Shown: in pieces, positions 28,780 through 38,335 of the stretch
Layout: each line of letters starts with the position of its first letter
Position numbering within the stretch: the stretch's first letter is position 1
Assembly: GCA_963802205.1 (NCBI GenBank)
Contig: CAWDHW010000031.1
Coordinates: 1-64,000, forward strand
Source of the DNA: DYRB01 sp963802205
Lineage (GTDB): Bacteria; Pseudomonadota; Gammaproteobacteria; Chromatiales; Chromatiaceae
Length of the DNA: 64,000 nucleotides
Direction of reading: 5' to 3'
The notes under the pieces: model-generated
What the model saw: the letters and a program-made list of their open reading frames with translations, nothing else
Database searches by the model: none
Told to the model about the DNA's origin: nothing
Program-made: the position numbers and the translations under genes

Positions 28780-29349
28780 ATGGCCAATCGCACCAAGACC
28801 CGGATCGAGAACCTGCATCTCAAGGACCTCAAGCCCGAGGACAAGATTGCACCCAACTTCCAGGTCCATGAGCTGACCCGCTCGGACCTGGCCCTGCGGC
28901 TGGGGATCGACAACAGCCTCCCGGGGGACGACGAGCTGCGCGCCGCCGTCCACTTGACCCGGGAGGTGATGCAGCCGATCCGTAACGCCCACGGGCGCTT
29001 CTTTCCCAACAGTGTCTTCCGCAGCCAGGCCCTGGAGCGGGTCCTGAAGAAGCGCCCCCCGGGCTGGGTCAGCACCAGCCAGCACTGCGCCGGGTGCGCC
29101 TGCGACATTGAGATCCCGGGACTCACTATCTTGGAACTGGCCAAGTGGGCGGCGGCCAACCTGGCGGAGTTCGATCAGATCATTTGCGAGTGCTGCGACC
29201 CACGCCAGGGGCCCAACTCCGGTTGGGTCCACATCTCCCTCAGGCCCCCGGGGCAGGGCGTCAACCGCCGCCAGCTCCTGAGCTATATCCGGGACCCCGG
29301 CAGCGGGCATTGGGTCTATGTCCCAGGATTGGAGGGAGCGGTCCCCTGA
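28780..29349 (+). CDS. M15-type peptidase (D-Ala-D-Ala carboxypeptidase/endolysin fold)
   Basis: 189 residues from the ATG at 28780, preceded by GGGAG; 16 bases after the giant CHAT gene. The M15 zinc motif S-x-H-x-x-G-x-A-x-D is present as SQHCAGCACD (H102, D109), the third ligand is H151 in GWVHISL, and R81 in VFRSQ matches the upstream conserved Arg. Enzymes of this fold cut peptidoglycan peptides and occur as phage endolysins or carboxypeptidases. No signal peptide is visible, so access to the wall would need membrane damage or another exporter. Six cysteines are unusual for a cytoplasmic protein. Context suggests one system with the caspase and CHAT genes. Confidence 0.75.
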   Translation: MANRTKTRIENLHLKDLKPEDKIAPNFQVHELTRSDLALRLGIDNSLPGDDELRAAVHLTREVMQPIRNAHGRFFPNSVFRSQALERVLKKRPPGWVSTSQHCAGCACDIEIPGLTILELAKWAAANLAEFDQIICECCDPRQGPNSGWVHISLRPPGQGVNRRQLLSYIRDPGSGHWVYVPGLEGAVP

Positions 29350-29599
29350 GAGGCTGTGAAAATCTATACGACTGCCTGGTTTTCGGGGTCCCCTTTGGTC
29401 GCGTCGGCGGGTCCGGCAGTGCGGGCACAGGGCCGGCGCAATCTGTGCCAAAAAGCCCGGACAGCGGGGCACGAGTCCGCAAGACAGCTATGGATCAGAC
29501 TCTAAGCCGCACACGGCAAGCGTGAATGTTGGGAGGCAGGGATCGAAGGCATCCGCACGGGCCGGCAGTGCAGCCCTGGGCGGATGTTTCTAAGGGATT

Positions 29600-29676
29600 T
29601 GGCGCGCCCGACAGGATTCGAACCTGTGACCCCAGCCTTCGGAGGGCTGTACTCTATCCATCTGAGCTACGGGCGC
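29600..29676 (-). tRNA. tRNA-Arg (CCG)
   Basis: On the minus strand the 77-base sequence runs GCGCCCG (acceptor) ... CGGGCGC-G-CCA. The D arm contains AGCTCAGATGGATAGAG, the anticodon stem is CAGCC/GGCTG with loop CTCCGAA, giving anticodon CCG, and the T arm is CAGGTTCGAATCCTG. The 3' CCA is encoded. No integrase or attachment-site duplication is seen beside it. Confidence 0.95.
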
Positions 29677-29923
29677 TTTGAACTGGTATCGACCCGAAGA
29701 CTCGGGGCGCGGTGAGCAGCGGCCGGTTTTGACCCGAGCCGGCCAGGGGATGCCCTGGCGAGGGAAGCGAAGGATAACCGCAGACTGGCGGTACGTCTAC
29801 GGGCCCGGGGCGGGCGAGTGGGCCGGTGGGTGGGTGCTTGCCATGCCTGGCACTGGAGGCCGGCGTCCCTTCCGCTGCTCAGGACGGGCCTGCCGGTATG
29901 ACGAGGAGTGGGGCCCTCGTCGC

Positions 29924-31934
29924 TCACCCCTCCAGCATCCCCCGAAGGCTGGCCAGGTGTGCCTTGCCGCGGGCCTGGCGTTCTACCTGGGTGACCTCCC
30001 GCCTGGTGTCCCAGTCGATCTGGTCGGGGGGAAGCTCGTTGAGGAAGCGACTGGGCTCGGACTCGATCAGCTCGCCGTAGCGCTTGCGCCGCTGGGTCAG
30101 GCTGAAGGTCAGGCTGACCTGGGCGCGAGTGATGCCGACGTAGGCGAGCCTACGCTCCTCCTCGATGGTCTCGTCCTCGATGCTGGTGCGGTGGGGCAGA
30201 AGCTCCTCCTCCATACCCACCAGGAAGACATGGGGGAACTCCAACCCCTTGGCGGCGTGCAGGGTCATCAGGGCGACACGCTCGCCGCCCTCTTCCTCGG
30301 CCTGACGCTCCAGTACGTCCATGAGCGACAGGTGGTTGACCATCTCGGCCAGGGTCTTTTCCTGCAACTCGCCCTTGTTCAACGCGCCAAGCCAGTCGAT
30401 CAGGTCGGTGACGTTCTCCATGCGCCGCTCGGCCACCAGGTTGCTGGAGGCCTCCTCGCGCAGCCAGGCCGCGTAGTTCATGCCCTCCACCAGGGCGCGC
30501 ACTGCGGCCACGGGCTCGGACTGCGCCCGCCGCGCATAGCCGCCGATCCAGGCGGCAAAGTCGTGTAGCCGCTTTTGGGCACGCTCGCCCAGGTGCTGGC
30601 CAAGGCCCAGTTCGTCGCACGCGGCGAGCAGGCTCGACCCCGCGGTCCCTGGCATAGCCGGCCAGGGCCTCGACGGTGTTGGGGCCGATCTCCCGGCGGG
30701 GGGTGTTGACCACGCGCAGAAAGGCGGCGTCGTCGTTCGGGTTGGCGAGCAGGCGCAGATAGGCCATGAGGTCCTTGACCTCGGTGCGGGCGAAGAACGA
30801 GGTCCCGCCGCTCAAGAAATAGGGGACGTTGTGCTCCCGCAGGGCCTTCTCGAAGGGCCGGGCCTGGTGGTTGCCGCGGTAGAGGATGGCGAAGCGGCCG
30901 AATCCCTGTCCTTCGGTGAAGTGGCGATGGAGGATCTCCGAGACCACCCGCTCGGCCTCGTGGGGCTCGTCGCGGCAGGTGATGACCCGCGGCGGGTCGC
31001 CGGGACTGAGCGCGCTCCACAGGCGCTTCTCGAAGACATGGGGGTTGTTGGCGATTAGGGCATTGGCCAGGCCCAGGATGCGCCCGCTGGAGCGGTAGTT
31101 CTGCTCCAGCATGACGACCTTCAGATGCGGGTAGTCGTCCTTGAGCCGCGCCAGGTTTTCCGGGCGGGCCCCGCGCCAGGCGTAGATGGACTGGTCGTCG
31201 TCGCCAACCACGGTGAGCGCCCCGCGCGGTCCCACCAGTTGCCGGACCAGTTCGTACTGGGCGCCGTTGGTGTCCTGGTACTCATCGACAAGCAGGTAGC
31301 GGATGCGCCCTTGCCAGGCCTCCAGGAGGTCCGGGTGGTCGCGAAACAGACGTGTCGGCCCCAGGATCAGGTCATCGAAGTCCACAGCGTTGTAGGCCCG
31401 CAGGCTGCGGTCGTAGTCGGCGTAGAGACGGGCAAGGTCCGCGTCGTAGTCGTCCTCGGCCAGGCTTACGGCCTGCTCCGGGGTGATCAGGTCGTTCTTC
31501 CAGCGGGAGATGCGCCCCTGCACACTCCCGGCGGTGTTGGCGTCCTGACTGCTCGACTTTCGCAGGTGCTCCTTGAGCATGGCCTCGGCATCCTGGGCGT
31601 CGAAGAGTGAGAAGCCTGTGCGCAGCCCGGCGCGTTGGGCGTGGCGACGCAGGATGTCCAGCCCCAAGGTATGGAAGGTGGAAATGGTCAGGCCGCGGGC
31701 GTCGCGCCCCTTGACCTGCTTTGCGGCGCGGGCCTTCATCTCACGTGCCGCCTTGTTGGTGAAGGTGACGGCGCAGATATGGCGGGCCGGGATGCCGCAG
31801 GCCCCGATGAGGTGGGCGATCTTGTGGGTGATGACGCGGGTCTTGCCAGAGCCTGCCCCGGCAAGGACCAGCAGCGGGCCGCCGACATAGTCCACCGCCT
31901 CCTGTTGGCTGGGGTTGAGTCCCTTCACGGGCAT
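29924..31934 (-). CDS. rep: Rep ATP-dependent DNA helicase (one frameshift)
   Basis: Very close to the Rep family over its length: LNPSQQEAVDYVGGPLLVLAGAGSGKTRVITHKIAHLI (Walker A), FTNKAAREMKAR, STFHTLGLDI, VDEYQDTN (Walker B), GDDDQSIYAWRGA (motif III), LEQNYRSSGRIL (IV), LMTLHAAKGLEFPHVFLVGMEEELLPH (V) and EEERRLAYVGITRAQ (VI). Rep is a 3'-5' superfamily 1A helicase that clears proteins ahead of replication forks. The frame changes at a CCCC run (30638-30641 on the given strand); deleting one base joins the halves as YARDRG-SSLLAACDELG. A frameshift in such a conserved housekeeping gene is more likely a sequence error than a true mutation. Confidence 0.9.
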
Positions 31935-32053
31935 GACCTCGGTGACGGCGGGGTAGAGGGGGCGCGATTATGCCCCATGACTGGGGCGCGGTCAGGTTGG
32001 GGGTTCTCGGTTAAGATAGGCGCCCGTTTCCACCAGGGGCCGACGTCGCAACC

Positions 32054-32386
32054 ATGAACCGTCCACTCAGCTTTGTATCCCTGGCCCTGTGTGCCGGCCT
32101 GTGCGCCGCGGCCGATCCCCAGGAGGCTGCCTACCTCGCGGCACCTGATGCCCCCGATTCCAAGGTCGCCGGCGAGGCCGTCGAGCCGGAGATCAACATC
32201 ACCGAGGGCTCAGAGGGCTTGGTCTACGAGTACCGCGTCCGCGGCCGACTCTACATGGTCAGGGTCCAGCCCCAGATCGGGCCGCCCTACTACCTGCTGG
32301 ACACCAATGGTGACGGCATCCTGGACGTGCGTCGCGACGCCCCCGGCAACAACTTCGTCCAGCAGTGGGTGCTATTTAGCTGGTAA
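32054..32386 (+). CDS. DUF2782 family secreted protein
   Basis: 110 residues. Signal peptide (about residues 1-20, ending CAAA), then the DUF2782 block: PEINITE, EYRVRGRLYMVRVQPQIGPPYYLLDTNGDG, ending QQWVLFSW. Small periplasmic protein of unknown function found in many gammaproteobacteria. Divergent from rep across 119 bases. Confidence 0.85.
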   Translation: MNRPLSFVSLALCAGLCAAADPQEAAYLAAPDAPDSKVAGEAVEPEINITEGSEGLVYEYRVRGRLYMVRVQPQIGPPYYLLDTNGDGILDVRRDAPGNNFVQQWVLFSW

Positions 32387-32425
32387 GCGCCGAAGTGCCT
32401 AGGGTCGCATCGAGCGGCGACGGGA

Positions 32426-32785
32426 TCAGTGCCCGTCGCGATGCAGTGAGAGTGTGGGGCGGATGGACTGGGGGAAGGTGGGCGGCAGGTCCGAGACATG
32501 GGCCAGATCGGCGACCAACCCCGGCTGGGGTTTGACGAAGACCATGCCGATGCCGGTGGTCTCGTAGTGAACCACCCGGGCGCTGATCAGGCAGGGCTGG
32601 CCCTGAATCTCGAACTCGAGCTCCACCAGGGTTCCCACGGGCAAGGTCAGGGCATGGACCTCGACCCAGATCCCGGCAACGGAGAGGTTGCGCCCATAGG
32701 CGCTACAAAAACGCCGCCTGCCATAGCGGATCTGAACCTGGACCCCGATGGGGTGTCGCTCGCAACATCTGCGTTCTGGAAACAT
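32426..32785 (-). CDS. PilZ domain protein
   Basis: 119 residues forming a single PilZ domain. An N-terminal arginine-containing ERHPI segment and the NLSVAGI loop (D/N-x-S-x-x-G) correspond to the c-di-GMP-binding motifs, although the usual RxxxR is incomplete. PilZ proteins bind cyclic di-GMP and modulate motility, pili or polysaccharide export. No partner gene adjoins it; c-di-GMP binding is plausible but not certain given the weak first motif. Confidence 0.75.
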   Translation of the reverse strand: MFPERRCCERHPIGVQVQIRYGRRRFCSAYGRNLSVAGIWVEVHALTLPVGTLVELEFEIQGQPCLISARVVHYETTGIGMVFVKPQPGLVADLAHVSDLPPTFPQSIRPTLSLHRDGH

Positions 32786-32861
32786 CTCTGTCCTCTTGTC
32801 ACGGTTTTTATCGTTGCCTTGGTATCTTAGCGCCCTTTTTTGACGCTTTGGCGGAGTTTAT

Positions 32862-33665
32862 GTGACAAACTCGTTACAAAGCAATGGCAAGCCCCGCCCC
32901 AGGCCCCTCTTTGACGCCCACTTGCACGTCATAGACCAGCGCTTCCCCCTCAGGTCCAACCAGGGCTACCTGCCGCCGCCCTTCACCGTCGCGGACTATC
33001 TGGCCATCGCACGTCCCCTCGGGGTGCTGGGCGGGGCCCTGGTCTCTGGCTCCTTTCAGGGGTTCGACCAGTGCTATCTGGCCGATGCACTGCCGCGCCT
33101 TGGCCCTGGCTTCGTCGGGGTGGCACAGCTTCCGTTGGATACCTCGGTCGCCGAGATCCGCCGCCTTGACGCCCTCGGGGTCCGGGCGCTGCGGTTCAAC
33201 CTGCATCGCGGGGTTCAGTCGGACTGGAGCGGGATGCAGGCCCTCGCCAGGTCCGCCCACGCCGAGGCGGGCTGGCATTGCGAGCTGTATCTGGATGCCG
33301 CCGGGATTCCGGGCCTGGGACCTTGGCTGGCGGGGCTTCCCGCACTGTGCATCGACCACCTGGGCCTGACCCGGGCCGGGCTTCCGCATCTGCTACGGTT
33401 GCTGGAGGCCGGGGCCTGGGTCAAGGCGAGCGGCTTCTCCCGCCTCGACTTCCCGCCGCAGGAGGCCCTGGTCGCCCTGTGCCGGGCGAGCCCGGGACGG
33501 GTGGTTTTTGGCAGCGACCTCCCGGGGACCCGGGCCCCGCGTCCCTTCGATCCCGCTGACCTGGACCTCATCGCCGCGGCGCTCGGTGACGAGGACCTCT
33601 GCCGGGCCGTACTCTGGACCAACGCCCAGGCCCTCTATCGTCTGGCGCCGCGGGGGTTCGCCTGA
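32862..33665 (+). CDS. Amidohydrolase family 2 (TIM-barrel metal hydrolase)
   Basis: 267 residues from a GTG start. The FDAHLHVID motif supplies the first metal-binding His pair, WHCELYLDAAG and LCIDHLG supply further barrel strands with a His, and VVFGSDLPGTR supplies the C-terminal Asp. This is the pattern of the amidohydrolase_2 (ACMSD/PDC lactonase-like) superfamily. The substrate is unknown. Single gene, divergent from PilZ. Confidence 0.82.
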   Translation: MTNSLQSNGKPRPRPLFDAHLHVIDQRFPLRSNQGYLPPPFTVADYLAIARPLGVLGGALVSGSFQGFDQCYLADALPRLGPGFVGVAQLPLDTSVAEIRRLDALGVRALRFNLHRGVQSDWSGMQALARSAHAEAGWHCELYLDAAGIPGLGPWLAGLPALCIDHLGLTRAGLPHLLRLLEAGAWVKASGFSRLDFPPQEALVALCRASPGRVVFGSDLPGTRAPRPFDPADLDLIAAALGDEDLCRAVLWTNAQALYRLAPRGFA

Positions 33666-33790
33666 GGCCGCAGTTGGCAGGGAGTGACCCTGGTCGTTAC
33701 TCTCCCGTCCATCTGCGGCGTCCATCTGTGGCCGATCTGCCCGTTCCAGGATCGAACCACCGGCGGCTATCGCCTGCAGGCCGCCGAACC

Positions 33791-35779
33791 CTAGCCGCGC
33801 CGCCCGTAGCGCTTGAGCCAGGCGAGGATGCCCGGCTCCGCCTCCCACACATCGCGCATGGCCTCGCGGTAGAGCCAGGCCTGGTCCTCGCCGCCGGGGG
33901 CCAGGCCGAGGGCCTCCGCCTGGTGGCCCCAAGGGGCCTCCGGGGGCGGCTGCTTGACTCGCTTGCGGGTCAGGTAGTGGGGGATGCGCGGCAGATTCCT
34001 GACCGCCTCGTGCAGGGCGCGCCTGGCCTGGACCTGGTCACCCAGGCGATACAGGGCGAGCACCTCGCCATAGGCCAGGTCCGCGAGAATATCGCCGGGA
34101 AAACTCTGTGCAAGCTCCAGGGCGCGGAGGTCCTCGCCGCTGCGCAGCAGGTGGTTCATCAGCTCGGCGCGTACCCCGTGGTTGTCCTGGGGGTTGAGGG
34201 CGAGGAGGCGCTCCAGCACGGCCGCGGCCATGTCCCCATCCCCGGCCTGGGCGTGCCACAGGTAGAGCCGGAACAGCAGGCGCAGGGCTGGTCGATTGCG
34301 CTCCGCCGACCAGGGGATGTGCTGGCCGCCCCCCGGGGGCAAGACCAGTTCGAGGATGGCTGCGGCGCGAATGAGCAGCGGCAGCAGCAGCACCCTTGCC
34401 ATCCAGGGCAGGCTGCTCTCGGGATGGGCGTAGAGTGCCGTGGCCAGGTCGTCGAGCACGTCCAGGCTGTCCGCCGCCTGTGGGTTCTGGGCCAGGAAGC
34501 GCAGCCAGCCCTCACCCACCCAGGGGTCGCCATCGTCCATCAGTGCAAGCTGGGTGGAGTAGGGCTTGATGGCCGGGTAGATCTGGTGCCAGCGCTGTTC
34601 GAGCTGACGCACCGCACGCGGTGGGCGCAGGCGCCAGGACGCGCCAGTATAGGTGCCGGGACGGCGCAGGACGCCAAATTCGCCGTCGGGGAAGAGCGAT
34701 AGCTGCCCCGGCAGGGCTGCCGTCAGCGCCTCCTGGTAGGGCTCAAGCTCATAGGTCGGCAGGGGCCTGGCGTCCAGCGTTGCCACCCAGGCCCGCAACT
34801 GCACCAGGGGCGGGTCCATGCTCTCCGCCTGGCTCGCCACCAGGGCCGCCTGGGGGTCGGTGGCGGCGTCTGCCAGGAAGGTCATGAAGGGCTCGTTGCT
34901 AAATCCCACACGTTCGAGCTTGCGCCGCCAGAAGTGGGCCCGCAGGGCGGCGATGGCGTCCTTGCGCTCGGCGGCCAATAGGGTCACCTCCAACAGGGCG
35001 GTGCGGGGGGACTCGGGGGCATTGCGCTGGGCCTGGGCGAAGGCTCCCTGGGCTTGCGCGAAGTCGCCCTCGTCGATGCACTGGGTGCAGCGCTGCCGCC
35101 AGGCCGCAGCCCGCAGATCCCGCGGGCCGTCCTCGCCGATGCGGGTGAGGAAGGCGCGCCCCTTGCGCCAGTGGCCGAGTCGGTCGTAGGCATCGCACAG
35201 GGCCTCGAGGGCGGCATCGAAGCGTCCGTCGAGGCCGCTGAGGTCGGCAAACAGGGGTTCCAGCAAGGCCACCGCCCGGCCGGGATGGTCCTCGTCCAGC
35301 CAGCGGTCGGCGATCTTCGCCAGCAGGTAGGTGGGTACGGCCCCACTGGCCAGGGCGGCGCGCAACCCGGATTCGGGGAGTTCCTCCAGCAGTAGCTCCC
35401 AGAGCAGGTCCGACGGCAGTTCCGGGACATCCGCCAGGGCACCGCAGCAGGACCAATAGGGTGCGCCGGAACCGCAGGCGCACGGGGCGTCCGGGTCAGG
35501 CGGCGGCAAGGGCAGGGGCTGGAAGCCGTGGTCCGGCAGGGGTGTGGCGTTCCAGATGGCCTGGCCCAGCAAGGTGGCTACGTGGGCCTCCTCCTCGGGG
35601 GACAGATCCGACTCTGCCAGGTCCAGGAGCCTGGGGAGCTGCTCTCGGGCCCAGGCCAGGAAGCGGTCGGGGTCCTGGTGCTGGAGGATCTCGCGCAGGG
35701 CCAGGACAATGGCCTCCTCCATGCGTTGTGCGTCGGCGATTTCGCGATGGGACATGGCCGCAGCTTCCGCAATGAGCAC
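33791..35779 (-). CDS. SEC-C motif, TPR-like helical protein
   Basis: 662 residues. After a helical N-terminus, the SEC-C zinc motif CACGSGAPYWSCC lies near residues 99-111. The remainder is alpha-helical with TPR-like pairs (for example AVALLEPLFADLSGLDGRFDAALEALCDAYDRLG) extending to the C-terminus. SEC-C motifs bind zinc and occur in SecA and in many uncharacterised cytoplasmic proteins. A role in protein interaction is likely, but I do not recognise a specific function. The gene start abuts the left ~50-bp direct repeat (35795). Confidence 0.7.
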   Translation of the reverse strand: MLIAEAAAMSHREIADAQRMEEAIVLALREILQHQDPDRFLAWAREQLPRLLDLAESDLSPEEEAHVATLLGQAIWNATPLPDHGFQPLPLPPPDPDAPCACGSGAPYWSCCGALADVPELPSDLLWELLLEELPESGLRAALASGAVPTYLLAKIADRWLDEDHPGRAVALLEPLFADLSGLDGRFDAALEALCDAYDRLGHWRKGRAFLTRIGEDGPRDLRAAAWRQRCTQCIDEGDFAQAQGAFAQAQRNAPESPRTALLEVTLLAAERKDAIAALRAHFWRRKLERVGFSNEPFMTFLADAATDPQAALVASQAESMDPPLVQLRAWVATLDARPLPTYELEPYQEALTAALPGQLSLFPDGEFGVLRRPGTYTGASWRLRPPRAVRQLEQRWHQIYPAIKPYSTQLALMDDGDPWVGEGWLRFLAQNPQAADSLDVLDDLATALYAHPESSLPWMARVLLLPLLIRAAAILELVLPPGGGQHIPWSAERNRPALRLLFRLYLWHAQAGDGDMAAAVLERLLALNPQDNHGVRAELMNHLLRSGEDLRALELAQSFPGDILADLAYGEVLALYRLGDQVQARRALHEAVRNLPRIPHYLTRKRVKQPPPEAPWGHQAEALGLAPGGEDQAWLYREAMRDVWEAEPGILAWLKRYGRRG

Positions 35780-35794
35780 GTCCGCAGGGGACGG

Positions 35795-35848
35795 CGTGGA
35801 TGGGATTCTACCCTTGGCACGGGGGCGGATGTCGATAGGTGCAGGCCC
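35795..35848 (+). repeat. ~50-bp direct repeat, left copy
   Basis: CGTGGATGGGATTCTACCCTTGG followed by a G-rich stretch and ATGTCGATAGG. It matches 38336-38387 with a few indels and substitutions. The two copies bracket the accessory island. Confidence 0.7.
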
Positions 35849-35884
35849 TTGCGCCGACTCCTTGGCCCTCTATCACCGCAGTCG

Positions 35885-36123
35885 GTGGGCGAGACGAAGA
35901 CCGGCCGGACGGCAGGGGTTACGGCGGTGCCTGTGTCCCTGGTGACGGTGGTGCACAACGCCGCAGGGCTCTCGCGGGCGCAGTTCGCGGCCGTATTGGG
36001 GGTGTCGCGGCGAACCTTGCGGGCTGGGAGCAGGGCCGACGGCAGCCGAGCGGCACGGCTAAGACCCTGGTGCGGGTCGCCGAACGTCACCCTGAGGTAC
36101 TGCGCGAGTTGCCGGCAGGGTAG
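35885..36123 (+). pseudogene. XRE/HigA-like antitoxin relic
   Basis: Reads VTVVHNAAGLSRAQFAAVLGVSRRTL in one frame, then, after a shift near 36017, GWEQGRRQPSGTAKTLVRVAERHPEVLRELPAG-stop in the next. Together this is a helix-turn-helix of the NadS/HigA antitoxin type, with WEQGRRQPSG as the recognition-helix end. No toxin gene adjoins it, so it is either an orphan or the remnant of a lost pair. The start codon is uncertain. Confidence 0.62.
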
Positions 36124-36291
36124 CAACTTGGCACATTCCTCCGGAGCGGATTCCACCCTATGGGACCCTTCGTATCGTTAACCAAGATGTTGGCCCACCG
36201 GATCAAGGACGGTCGCGGGGAAGGCGCCGCCAATTTGACAGCAAGGAACGTATTCGAGCCTGGCCCCTCACCCTACGGGATGCCTGGCCAC

Positions 36292-36735
36292 CTATTCCGA
36301 GGGCGACGGCAACCACACCGGATCAAGGATCGTATCGATGGTCCAGGGACAGGATTCGGGAAAATCGCCCAAGCCGGTTTCTTCCGATGCCTTGACGACG
36401 GCATCCGACCAGACTCCAGACCACCAATCCGCGTCGCTCAATTCCGCTTTTAGGCTGGGCGTCTTCTTGATGCAGATCGCGGTCGCATTGCGCTGCTCTT
36501 TAATAGTCCGCTGCCAACTGCTGCCTTGCCGCTCCGGCTGGTACTGAAACTTCAGCAGGTGCGCCAAGAGTATGGCCATCCGACTCGCCAGCTCGCGCTT
36601 CTCGCTCTTACCCACGTCCTCGATTTCCTCGGCAATGTGCTCGATGTCCAGTTGGGAAAACAGCCCGGCGCGCAGATACCGCGCCTGCTCGTTCGCCCAG
36701 GCAACGATGTCACCGTCGTAAGTACTGGTTGCCAT
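36292..36735 (-). CDS. DUF29 family protein
   Basis: 147 residues, intact. Contains the DUF29 pattern: YDGDIVAWANEQARYLRAGLFSQLDIEHIAEEIEDVGKSE, then RMAILLAHLLKFQYQPERQGSSW and a C-terminal FPESCPWTIDTIL. DUF29 proteins are small helical proteins, very common in cyanobacteria and purple sulfur bacteria and often near mobile DNA. Function unknown. Confidence 0.88.
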   Translation of the reverse strand: MATSTYDGDIVAWANEQARYLRAGLFSQLDIEHIAEEIEDVGKSEKRELASRMAILLAHLLKFQYQPERQGSSWQRTIKEQRNATAICIKKTPSLKAELSDADWWSGVWSDAVVKASEETGLGDFPESCPWTIDTILDPVWLPSPSE

Positions 36736-36914
36736 ATTCGCCTCGTCTAATCAGTGCGGTACCGATTCTCTTGTCAGCCGCGATAGGCTCCTTCTTTGCC
36801 CAAAACAGAATCCGGGCCCTCGCCGCAGGGACGTCGGTTACCCGGCCAAAGCGGAAACAGGCCAGGGCTTCCTGCCACAGTGCGGCCACCGCTCCCCTCC
36901 AGCATCCCCCCAGC

Positions 36915-37248
36915 ATGCCCCGACACGCCCGCATCGTCGCCGCTGGCTTCCCGATACCCACGATTCTACGCGGGATCGACCGGGCTGCGATTTTCTTTGC
37001 CGAGACCGGCCCGCGTCTGTCCCTCGCCACCCTACCGGAGCTCGCTGCTGCCCGGGCCGGTGGGCGTGCATGCCTCGGTGCCGGTGACCAACCAGGTCCA
37101 CCTGCGGATGACGGCCGGCACCGAGCGCGGCGTGTCGCGCTTGATACGTGAGGGGCTCGACCAACGCTATTTACAGCACGTCAACCGCGCCTCCTGGCGA
37201 AGTGGAATGTTCTTCGAGAGAAGGCAGGATCTTCCGTCGGATCTGTAG
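36915..37248 (+). pseudogene. REP-associated tyrosine transposase (RAYT) relic
   Basis: Begins MPRHARIVAAGFPIPTILRGIDRAAIFFAE, the N-terminus of Y1-type RAYT proteins. After a frame change (about 37005-37050) it reads VGVHASVPVTNQVHLRMTAGTERGVSRLI, where the usual HUH metal motif (TNHVHLL) is degraded to TNQVHL, then LDQRYLQHVNRASWRSGMFFE with the active-site region, and stops early at 37248. The loss of the first His, the frameshift and the truncation make it inactive. REP-like palindromic sequence lies 100 and 1000 bases downstream. Confidence 0.72.
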
Positions 37249-38335
37249 GTAGCCGGTAGAGCCCGACTGGGGTAAGCTGGCGTTACGACGAGGGTGTGGC
37301 TCTGGACTTCTGACCCCGTCCAGCTTTGTGCACCCCGTCCGCGCAGGCACAAGTCAAGACCTGACCCTGAGCTTTTCGACTTCTCCGCCTGAGCTTTTGC
37401 CCTAGAGCTTTCTCGCGCCAGGGCCAGGGTCTAACGGCGTGAGCGTGGTTGCTGATGGTAGGGCGATATCTTACGTTCGAATGCCGCGTACATCCGACCT
37501 GACCAAAGTGGAGAGCGAACATGCCGCGACTGCAACTGGCAATAAAGCGTTTGGGATCGTCAGATCGATGCCAGCGGCGAGGAGTAGCGAATGTGTCGCA
37601 GTGACGCAGGTTGGGTCGCGAGCGGCCCATCACTGTGCCAAGACGAGATCGCATTCTCAAGGTAGCGCCGGCGGGCGAGGGACGAGATTTGGCTCGTAGC
37701 CGGCGACCGCAAGGTGCGGATGCCAAAAGAATACGTCATGACGGATTTTTGATGCCCGACGGTATTGGCTTGATAAGGGGCTTCGCTTGCAATCGATCTG
37801 TTGACACGTTGCGGCTGACGTCGAACGTCATCGTCAATGTAAATAGGTTGGCTGCAGACGGCGTCGTGGAGCCTATATTGCGAATAGGCGATTCCACGCG
37901 TCCGGCTCACGCATGGTTAGCTCGACCTCGCTGGCTGCGGCATCAGATGTGGACGTTCAAGACCGACTGAAGTTGATCGCCGTGACAGAGCCGAGCGGCA
38001 TTGGCTGTCGGGAGCACGATCGAGAATACTTTGATCAAGGATCATCAGAGTGCCAGTGCCTCCAGGTGCTGAGAGGGGTCTAGGCTCGCCTGTAGAACGC
38101 TGTCGATCACGACCGCGTCGACCAGGGAACTGCCGATCAGTCCGCCGGCCTCCAGCCCCAGGTCCACTGGTAGCCAGACGCAGGCCGGATCTTTGCAGCT
38201 CGCCCGGGTGACCGTGCTATGCAATCCGCTGGGTCGATCTCAGGCGAAGTGGCCGCCAGCAGAACTCAGGGGTCAGGTCTTGACTTGTGCCACAGGCACA
38301 AGTCAAGACCCGAGAGCCATCTAGCCGACCCCGTC
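37249..38335. other. Gene-poor, degenerate stretch
   Basis: No supportable gene. GC is lower than the flanks. Holds a half copy of the REP-like sequence (37346-37370, GGCACAAGTCAAGACCTGACC) and a full palindrome at 38276-38310. On the minus strand 38055-38250 reads RASCKDPACVWLPVDLGLEAGG and SLVDAVVIDSVLQASLDPSQ in one frame to a stop, which looks like the end of a lost gene that I cannot name. Confidence 0.45.
38276..38310. repeat. REP-like perfect palindrome
   Basis: GGTCTTGACTTGTGCC-ACA-GGCACAAGTCAAGACC: a perfect 16-bp stem with a 3-base loop. A half copy lies at 37346-37370 beside the RAYT relic. The association fits REP elements and their cognate Y1 transposases. Confidence 0.75.

Noticed and set aside
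28780..29349. M15 peptidase as a prophage endolysin
   Set aside because: No holin, structural or replication phage genes nearby, and base composition and spacing match the upstream CHAT gene.
29600..29676. tRNA-Arg as an integration site of a genomic island carrying the caspase/CHAT genes
   Set aside because: No integrase gene and no duplicated tRNA 3' end were found on the other side of the locus.
36710..37030. 106-residue minus-strand gene upstream of DUF29
   Set aside because: It lies antisense to the RAYT relic, has no recognisable motif and an Arg/Ala bias typical of a shadow frame.
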